From positions 1 to 64,000 of the forward strand of contig WRKT01000011.1 in NCBI GenBank assembly GCA_009777995.1: DNA of 64,000 bases. The letters are read 5' to 3'. Origin of the DNA: Treponema sp. (GTDB taxonomy: Bacteria; Spirochaetota; Spirochaetia; Treponematales; Breznakiellaceae). The translations under genes and the position numbers were made by a program. Under the pieces are notes generated by a model. It saw nothing but the letters and a program-made list of their open reading frames with translations. It ran no database searches and was not told where the DNA came from. This document shows, piece after piece, positions 58,330-64,000 of this stretch (within the stretch, counting starts at the first letter, position 1; each line of letters starts with the position of its first letter).

Positions 58330-59454
58330 ATGAAGCTGCTCCTCCTGCTCCTACTACTCTGCTCGGGCCTTTGGGCGCAGGACAGCGCATCTCTGCGTGC
58401 GGCGCAGATAGCGACGTCTCTCGATGATAATGCCCTTGCAGCTCAAGTGCTGATGACAGCAGTTGACGGCAGGGGCAGCCTTGGTCCCGGAATGAGACCC
58501 CTCCTCGAGAGAATCCCTGCAGGCGCAGTGATGCTCTTTGGCTTCAACCTAAACTCAACAGTTGAAGAAACCAAGAATCTCATTTCCGAAGCGAGAGACT
58601 ATATTGAGCGCTCAAGCGGGGTTCCGCCCTTTATTGCAGTGGATCATGAGGGCGGACTTGTCCACCGTTTCGGGGCGGGGGTGGAAAGGCTTCCTTCTGC
58701 ATACTCCTTTTGGCAAATGACCCAAAGAGAAGGAAGGAGTGCGGCTCTGACGCATGCCGAAACCCTATACTTTCGTTCTGCAAGGGAAATTAGGGATCTT
58801 GGGATTACCATGGTCCTTGCCCCTATTGTCGAAATACTTGATGAAGATAATACTGCTTTTCTAAGCACACGCTCATACGGCCCTGACCCGGACTTCGTTA
58901 TAGATGCGGCTTCGGTTTTTATTAAGGGCATGCAATCAGCCGGAATTGCAAGTGTTCTAAAGCATTTCCCGGGGAATAGCTCTGCAGATCCTCATTACGC
59001 ATTTTCCGCCCTGTCTGCTCCAAGAGAAACCCTGGACCTGATGGTAAGGCCCTTTGCCGAAATAATAAACAACCTTGATCCCCCTGTGGTGATGATGTCC
59101 CATGTAATGGTCCCTGCCCTGGATCCGAATCGTAATGCAAGCCTTTCCCCGATTGTAATTCAAGATTGGCTGAGGGGGGAGTTAAATTTCAAGGGTATAG
59201 TTTTGGCTGATGATTATATTATGGATGCAATTGCGGGAACCGGCCTTACTCCTGCAACAGCAGCAATAGAAGCCCTTAATTCAGGGGTGGACATGATCAT
59301 GGTATGGCCAAGGGATATCGCCGGCGTTCATGCCTCAATTTTGGCGGCACTCGGAGACGGCAGGCTTTCAAGGGAGCGTTTATTAGAGGCGAATGAGCGT
59401 ATTATTGCAGAGAAGCTTAGATTCAACCTTATTTCACCACGGGAAGGGTTTTAA
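58330..59454 (+). CDS. Glycoside hydrolase family 3 protein (NagZ-like), exported
   Basis: 374 residues with a signal peptide (MKLLLLLLLLCSGLWAQ). GH3 markers are PFIAVDHEGGLVHRFG, the KHFPGNSSADPH loop with the general acid-base His/Asp dyad, and VLADDYIMDAI with the nucleophile Asp. Only the TIM-barrel domain is present, as in beta-N-acetylhexosaminidases of the NagZ type; NagZ is normally cytosolic, so export suggests periplasmic glycan or external sugar breakdown. The gene begins 7 bp after htrA and overlaps the convergent gene by 26 bp. Confidence 0.85.
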   Translation: MKLLLLLLLLCSGLWAQDSASLRAAQIATSLDDNALAAQVLMTAVDGRGSLGPGMRPLLERIPAGAVMLFGFNLNSTVEETKNLISEARDYIERSSGVPPFIAVDHEGGLVHRFGAGVERLPSAYSFWQMTQREGRSAALTHAETLYFRSAREIRDLGITMVLAPIVEILDEDNTAFLSTRSYGPDPDFVIDAASVFIKGMQSAGIASVLKHFPGNSSADPHYAFSALSAPRETLDLMVRPFAEIINNLDPPVVMMSHVMVPALDPNRNASLSPIVIQDWLRGELNFKGIVLADDYIMDAIAGTGLTPATAAIEALNSGVDMIMVWPRDIAGVHASILAALGDGRLSRERLLEANERIIAEKLRFNLISPREGF

Positions 59455-60316
59455 GGAATTCGAGGAGGGGGATCTTCCAGTCTGATCCGGGGCCCTGTTC
59501 TTCCCCTCTAAATAAAAATTGTTTATAAAGGGTAATTATGAAATCTCTTATTTCCTTGCTTTCAGCAGAGCTTAAGTTTTTTCCCCGGGTAAAAAGGCCT
59601 TGAGCAAAGCGCTCTGCTTCTTCGGGCGGGAAAAGCTCCCCATTATACCTTGTCATTGCGTACATGGCTGCAGGAATACAATTAACACTGTGTTGTTTTA
59701 TATAAAGAACTGCCTCCGTAATATCTATAGCTCCTCTTCGCAGTTCCTCAATCCGGGAAGCGAAGCGACTATCATCATTAAAACTTCTTATAATCTTTTC
59801 AAACCATGTATAGGTACGGATTACTACCATTACATGGAGGGAGGGTATGCACATAAGATGGGGGTCGAGGGTGTGGATACTGATAAACTTTAACCTTCCA
59901 AGATAGAAAGGTCTATATGTGGTTGACAGGTGCCTTGAATAAACTTCAGCCGCATATGCATAAAGCTCTCCCATTGTCTTTAGGAAATCCCTGACCTGTA
60001 CCCGAACATGTTGATCATAATGCCTTAGAAGGAAGCTCAGAGTCCTAATCCAGAAGGCGACAAAATCTATATATGTATTAATTTTATGAGGGAAAAATGG
60101 AATACTCTCGTCAAGGGGATGATCCGCCCTTGATACCGGGATTTTCCATGGGAAAAGGGCAGAACGCCATTGCAGGAAGAAAAAATTCCTGAATATTGAC
60201 GCAAGGCAGCGGAGAGCGGTGGTTCTAAAAAAACTTTTCCCAAGAACCCTTACAAAAGTCATGGGGACTGACTCATCGGCAATAGCTCGGGCAACTGCCT
60301 TTCCATTTTTTTTCAA
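59429..60316 (-). CDS. Conserved-looking protein of unknown function
   Basis: 295 residues, helical, no signal peptide. The segment LKFISIHTLDPHLMCIPSLHVMVVIRTYTWFEKII holds a PSLHV core that recalls the PSxH motif of PAP2-type phosphatases and inositol-phosphoceramide synthases, but the second half of that signature is not clear (YIKQHSVNCIPAAMYAMTRY). I can only note the resemblance. Overlaps the end of the GH3 gene by 26 bp on the opposite strand. Confidence 0.55.
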   Translation of the reverse strand: MKKNGKAVARAIADESVPMTFVRVLGKSFFRTTALRCLASIFRNFFFLQWRSALFPWKIPVSRADHPLDESIPFFPHKINTYIDFVAFWIRTLSFLLRHYDQHVRVQVRDFLKTMGELYAYAAEVYSRHLSTTYRPFYLGRLKFISIHTLDPHLMCIPSLHVMVVIRTYTWFEKIIRSFNDDSRFASRIEELRRGAIDITEAVLYIKQHSVNCIPAAMYAMTRYNGELFPPEEAERFAQGLFTRGKNLSSAESKEIRDFIITLYKQFLFRGEEQGPGSDWKIPLLEFLKTLPVVK

Positions 60317-60348
60317 GCTGATTATAGCCTAACATTTGTGATTGTATA

Positions 60349-60378
60349 TTGCCTACTGTCCGCTGTAGGGGGTAGAAT
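60349..60378 (+). promoter_or_regulatory. hutH promoter
   Basis: TTGCCT (60349-60354), 18 bases, TAGAAT (60373-60378), 9 bases before the hutH ATG. No ribosome site, so the leader would be only 2-3 nt. Confidence 0.5.
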
Positions 60379-60387
60379 TAATGTCTA

Positions 60388-61923
60388 ATGGAAACAATTT
60401 ATATCGATGGAAAGAGCTTGAGCCTTGATCATATCGAAAAGGTTGCAAGGCAGGATTATAAGGTTTCGCTGACCGAAGAGGCGATTCGGAATATCAGAAA
60501 GTCAAGAGAATATGTTGATGAGCTGGTGAAAAATGACAGGGTCGTTTACGGTATTACAACGGGGTTTGGAAACTTTGCCGATGTGATTATTTCACGGGAT
60601 CAAACCGAAGAATTACAGAAGAATCTGATTGTAAGCCATGCCTGCGGTGTCGGTGAGCATCTGCCAAAGGAAAGCGTTCGTGCTGCAATGCTGTTAAGGG
60701 CGAATGCGCTTTCCAGGGGCTTTTCCGGTATTCGCATTCAAACCCTTCAAACCCTAATCGACATGCTAAACTCCTCTGTTCTCCCTGCAATCCCTGAAAA
60801 GGGCTCCCTTGGTGCATCAGGCGATCTTGCCCCGCTGGCCCATATGGTGCTTCCCCTGATTAGCCTGGGGGAAGCCTATTTTAAAGGTGAACTGCTTCCG
60901 GGTGCCCTTGCAATGGAAAGGGCAGGGATTGCTCCTATTGTATTGACTTCCAAGGAAGGTCTTGCCCTTATTAACGGGACTCAAGTTATGACAGGCATTG
61001 GAGCCCTAACCCTCTGCGATGCTCTAAACTTGTTAAAACTCTGTGATATTTCTGCAGCCCTTACAATAGAAGCTTTAAACGGTATTACCGATGCCTTTAT
61101 CCCTGACCTGCATGCCCTAAGGCCCCATCCCGGTCAAAGGGATGCGGCAGCTAATTTGCTTAAGATATTACAGGGAAGTTCAAGAACTTCAAGGCAGGGA
61201 GAAGTCCGAGTTCAGGATGCTTATAGCCTTCGATGTATTCCACAGGTGCACGGGGCAAGCAGGGATGCGATTTTTCATGTAAGGGATAAGGTTGCTGTTG
61301 AAGTTAACTCGGTAACAGATAATCCGATTATTTTTGCCGATATGGATATGGCGGTTTCAGGCGGCAACTTTCACGGACAGCCGATGGCTCTTTCCTTTGA
61401 CTATCTCGGTATTGCACTCTCTGAGCTTGGAAATATTTGCGAAAGAAGGATTGAAAGACTTGTTAATAGCCAGCTCTCGGGGCTTCCGGCATTTCTTACG
61501 GAGCAGGGCGGCCTTCATTCCGGTTTTATGATAGCTCAGTATACTGCTGCCGCCCTGGTTTCCGAAAATAAGGTGCTTTCCCATCCCGCGAGTGTGGATT
61601 CAATCCCGTCTTCGGGGAATCAGGAAGATCATGTAAGTATGGGCACCATTGCAGCGAGAAAGGCGAGGGAGATTTATTTCAATGTAAGAAATACAATTGG
61701 AATAGAGCTTTTTGCCGGTGCACAGGCGATTGATCTGAATATAAAGGATAGGGGGAAAAAACTTGGAAAAGGCTCAGAGGCTGCCTATGAGGAAATTCGC
61801 AAAATTGTCCCCAAGGTTGAGAAAGACAGGGAGCTTTATTTAGACTTTAAGAAAATTGCCTCCCTAATGGAAGCAAACGATATAATAAGAGCAGTTGAAA
61901 ACGCCGTAGGCCCCTTAAACTAA
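60388..61923 (+). CDS. hutH: Histidine ammonia-lyase
   Basis: 511 residues. The Ala-Ser-Gly triad that cyclises to the MIO cofactor is at 143-145 in KGSLGASGDLAPL. RxQDAYSLRCIPQVHG and NSVTDNPIIF are active-site stretches of the family. It converts histidine to urocanate in the cytosol, the first step of histidine use. None of the other hut genes is adjacent; the imidazolonepropionase-like proteins at 39.6-41.9 kb are too divergent to claim as HutI. Stop overlaps the convergent M20 gene by 4 bp. Confidence 0.93.
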   Translation: METIYIDGKSLSLDHIEKVARQDYKVSLTEEAIRNIRKSREYVDELVKNDRVVYGITTGFGNFADVIISRDQTEELQKNLIVSHACGVGEHLPKESVRAAMLLRANALSRGFSGIRIQTLQTLIDMLNSSVLPAIPEKGSLGASGDLAPLAHMVLPLISLGEAYFKGELLPGALAMERAGIAPIVLTSKEGLALINGTQVMTGIGALTLCDALNLLKLCDISAALTIEALNGITDAFIPDLHALRPHPGQRDAAANLLKILQGSSRTSRQGEVRVQDAYSLRCIPQVHGASRDAIFHVRDKVAVEVNSVTDNPIIFADMDMAVSGGNFHGQPMALSFDYLGIALSELGNICERRIERLVNSQLSGLPAFLTEQGGLHSGFMIAQYTAAALVSENKVLSHPASVDSIPSSGNQEDHVSMGTIAARKAREIYFNVRNTIGIELFAGAQAIDLNIKDRGKKLGKGSEAAYEEIRKIVPKVEKDRELYLDFKKIASLMEANDIIRAVENAVGPLN

Positions 61924-63023
61924 AGCCTTTCAATTATATTGAGTAATATTTTTACTCCGTCGATCAATGCTTCTTTGTTTATTGTCATTTCAGGGTGATG
62001 AAGCCCGGGGCTCAGATCTGCGCCGAGTCCGATATAAAGCGCCTTTAAAGAGGGCTTATGCTTTACAAAAAAGTGAAAATCTTCCCCTCCAGGGGTTATC
62101 GTAGGTTCAAGTAAGCCTTCCTTTCCAAGAACAGAAATTATCGCCTCCCTTGCAACATCAATTAAATCATCACTTAGCTCGGCGGCAGGAACACCCTTAT
62201 TTGACTTGACTGTCGCCTTTGCACCGATAGAGGCGGCGGCTGTTTCGATTGCCCTTGCTGTCTTTTCTATAAGCTCTTCCATGCCTGTATTTTTTTGCGA
62301 GCGAAGGTCAAAGACGAGCTCTGCCCTGTCGGGGATTATATTAGTGGCTCCTCCTCCGCCTGTAAATCTCGTTACCTTTACTGTGGTCGGCACTATGGGG
62401 TCTAGATGAATCGCGTTGACTGCCTGAACGGCAAGGCAGCCTGCGTCAATCGCATTAATCCCGAGGTGTGGCCTCGCCCCGTGAGCCGATAACCCTTCGA
62501 TTGCTGCTGTCATCTTCACGGAAGCGCCATGGTAGAGGGCGGGTGTGGCCTCTCCCTTCTTTGCTTCACTGCTGCTCCTTAAGTGAATGCCGATTGCAAT
62601 ATCTGCATCGTCAATTATTCCTGCATCAATCATTGCAAGGGCCCCTGCAAGAATTTCTTCGGCAGGCTGGAACATGATTTTTATTTTGCCTTTCTTTAGG
62701 CCCTTGTCAGCAATTTCCTTGGCGACTGCAAGAACCATTGCGCAGTGGGCATCGTGCCCGCAGGAATGGATTGCAATTTCCTCACCGTTAATTAAGTGAA
62801 GCAGGGCATCCATGTCTGCGCGCAACACTATTACAGGTCCTGCTTCCTTTCCTGTCAGAATGCCGACAACTCCTGTTTCACCGATGCCTGTACGCACATC
62901 ATAACCGAAGGTCTTTAACTGTTCTGCCAAATATGCAGAAGTCTTTACTTCTTTTAAGCCTACTTCAGGTATTTTATGTAAAAAATCGTAATTTTCCTTT
63001 ACAAACAGATTTAAATCGCCCAT
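61920..63023 (-). CDS. M20-family amidohydrolase (aminoacyl/indole-acetyl hydrolase type)
   Basis: 367 residues from the ATG at 63023, which has GGAGGAG upstream; the longer frame from 63041 begins on that site. HKIPEVG, VVLRADMDAL-like VIVLRADMDALL, SCGHDAHCAMVL and FQPAEEILAGALAMI are the family motifs with Asp, His and Glu metal ligands, and GGEDFHFF closes the set. Members hydrolyse N-acyl amino acids (hippurate, N-acetyl-diaminopimelate, IAA conjugates). Cytosolic. Confidence 0.88.
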   Translation of the reverse strand: MGDLNLFVKENYDFLHKIPEVGLKEVKTSAYLAEQLKTFGYDVRTGIGETGVVGILTGKEAGPVIVLRADMDALLHLINGEEIAIHSCGHDAHCAMVLAVAKEIADKGLKKGKIKIMFQPAEEILAGALAMIDAGIIDDADIAIGIHLRSSSEAKKGEATPALYHGASVKMTAAIEGLSAHGARPHLGINAIDAGCLAVQAVNAIHLDPIVPTTVKVTRFTGGGGATNIIPDRAELVFDLRSQKNTGMEELIEKTARAIETAAASIGAKATVKSNKGVPAAELSDDLIDVAREAIISVLGKEGLLEPTITPGGEDFHFFVKHKPSLKALYIGLGADLSPGLHHPEMTINKEALIDGVKILLNIIERL

Positions 63024-63069
63024 AAATACTCCTCCGGGCAAAGTTTAGCATTTTTGTTATTATTTGAAT

Positions 63070-63783
63070 ATGCTGCTCCATTGGACTATTTTTACCGGCT
63101 CAGCAGTAAATGCCGCAGCCATTGCAGGACTTGCCCTTATCGGGTTTTTCCTTATAAGGGGCATCCCGAAGGCATTCTCGCAAAGATTCGACGATATAAT
63201 GAGAAAGGCAATAGGTATTTCGATTGTCTATCTTGGAATTAGCGGTGTTCTTGATAATCAAAACTTTCTGCTCCTTCTATTGAGTATGGTAATAGGAGGG
63301 ATAATTGGGGAGCTTATCAATATTGATGGCTTTATGAATCGCATAGGCCTTCTTGCAGAGAAAAAGCTTAAAATTGGCTCAGGGGATCAAACCTTTTCAA
63401 AAGCCTTTGTGAGTACGAGCATACTCTTCTGTTCGGGTTCAATGGCAATACTCGGCTCTCTCCAGAGCGGCCTTACCGGAACCCACGAGATACTGTTTGC
63501 AAAGGCGGCTCTTGACGGTACCATTTCCTTGATTTTTGGGGCCTCAATGGGAATAGGGGTTGCATTCTCTGCAATCCCTGTTTTTATTTACCAATCGTTA
63601 ATTGCACTTGCTTCGATGGCGGCAAGCAGTCTTTTAACTGCGGACATTATACGCGAAATGGCAGCAGTGGGAAGTTTGATAATCGCAGCCACAGGGCTTA
63701 ATTTTCTAGGACTAACCGAGTTTAAAATAGCGAATTATATCCCTGCTATCTTTATCCCCATTGCGTATTTAACCTTTTTTTAG
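63070..63783 (+). CDS. DUF554-family membrane protein
   Basis: 237 residues with six or seven membrane helices. The N-terminal GSAVNAAAIAGLALIGFFLIRGIP, the central STSILFCSGSMAILGSLQSGLTG and the LDGTISLIFGASMGIGVAFSAIPVFIYQ segments are typical of DUF554/YdfK proteins of unknown transport-like role. An extended -10 (TGTTATTAT, 63055-63063) ends 6 bases before the ATG at 63070, so the transcript is probably leaderless; the TTG at 63064 would fall before the start of transcription. Confidence 0.82.
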   Translation: MLLHWTIFTGSAVNAAAIAGLALIGFFLIRGIPKAFSQRFDDIMRKAIGISIVYLGISGVLDNQNFLLLLLSMVIGGIIGELINIDGFMNRIGLLAEKKLKIGSGDQTFSKAFVSTSILFCSGSMAILGSLQSGLTGTHEILFAKAALDGTISLIFGASMGIGVAFSAIPVFIYQSLIALASMAASSLLTADIIREMAAVGSLIIAATGLNFLGLTEFKIANYIPAIFIPIAYLTFF

Positions 63784-63807
63784 TATTTTTACTCTTCTTG
63801 AATTTAT

Positions 63808-63920
63808 AAACACAGAGCTCACAAAGAGCACAGAGTACACAGAGAGTTTCTAGAGTAAACCAACTCTAATATTCCTCTGTGAGCTTTGTGGCCTCTGTGA
63901 GCTCTGTGCTATAAAAAACA
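63808..63920. repeat. Palindromic interspersed repeat, copy 2
   Basis: Left arm units CACAGAGCTCACAAAGAGCACAGAG mirror right arm units CTCTGTGAGCTTTGTGGCCTCTGTGAGCTCTGTG around an unrelated centre (about 63848-63872), giving a ~35-bp imperfect stem. It lies between the convergent DUF554 and groEL genes and could end both transcripts. Same family as 23466-23523. Confidence 0.75.
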
Positions 63921-63942
63921 CGGAGTAGAAAGCTTTTTCGGA

Positions 63943-64000
63943 CTAATAATCCATGCCGCTCATGCCGCCCATGCCGCCGCCGGGCATCGGCATCGGGTCT
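63943..64000 (-). CDS. groL: 60-kDa chaperonin GroEL, C-terminal end
   Basis: The last 18 codons read DPMPMPGGGMGGMSGMDY and stop at TAG (63945-63943). The Gly-Met repeat tail is the signature C-terminus of GroEL. The rest lies beyond the window. Confidence 0.85.
   Translation of the reverse strand, partial: DPMPMPGGGMGGMSGMDY

Overview
The window looks like a chromosomal segment of a spirochaete, most likely a Treponema-like bacterium. The lineage clues are two SpiroCoCo-type coiled-coil proteins, a Borrelia P83/100-like protein, a PUR-domain protein of the BpuR type, and a gapA-pgk-tpi-secG order that resembles Borrelia. This is family recognition by eye; no database search was run. Gene density is high, with short spacings and many 4-bp start/stop overlaps. 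Many starts lack a Shine-Dalgarno sequence and instead carry a -10 hexamer 5-10 nt upstream, which suggests widespread leaderless transcripts.

Region 1-1.57 kb holds the end of one small gene, an attC-like integron recombination site, and an AT-rich gene with its own strong promoter that encodes a papain/C39-like fold. This resembles the edge of an integron cassette array. Region 1.57-10.1 kb is a probable operon: HAD phosphatase, a 1660-aa membrane-anchored coiled-coil protein with an internal ~350-residue repeat, its 666-aa paralogue, and a uridine phosphorylase. Region 10.1-23.5 kb is housekeeping and envelope: outer-membrane barrel, PUR protein with an Arg/Gly-rich tail, phosphohexomutase, IscS/IscU, P83/100, a PQQ-propeller protein, lipase-like hydrolase, CCA/poly(A) polymerase, a P-loop/Asp23 fusion and tyrS. 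Region 23.5-45.8 kb carries transport (AzlCD, TAXI-TRAP, MFS, MATE), a pseudo-receiver, glycolysis (gapA and a pgk-tpi fusion), secG, a sirtuin, two tandem amidohydrolases of which one has lost its metal ligands, an epoxyqueuosine-reductase-like protein and a PBP4-type peptidase.

Region 45.8-55.1 kb is an accessory island and the most interesting part. Its core (47.8-53.7 kb) is a MarR regulator divergent from five co-directional genes: a fused RdhB-RdhA protein, a lipoprotein with a duplicated domain, a free RdhB-like membrane protein, and two further Tat-exported RdhA-type reductive dehalogenase homologues. The promoter between them has TTGACA-17-TATAAA overlaid by two tandem 14-bp palindromes. 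The core is flanked by two same-orientation copies of a small antitoxin-like gene, one with a 60-bp in-frame deletion. Around it lie BrnA antitoxins, a brnT toxin gene killed by one nonsense codon, a DUF5678-like/retropepsin-like gene pair, and fragments of the same small gene families. A ~45-bp segment covering the dacB promoter is repeated beyond the far side of the core.

Region 55.1-64 kb returns to core genes: DnaJ-domain protein, map, HtrA protease, GH3 glycosidase, a spirochaete protein of unknown function, hutH, an M20 amidohydrolase, a DUF554 membrane protein and the C-terminus of groEL. A palindromic interspersed repeat occurs at 23.5 kb and 63.8 kb. No tRNA, rRNA, CRISPR array or intact transposase gene was seen.
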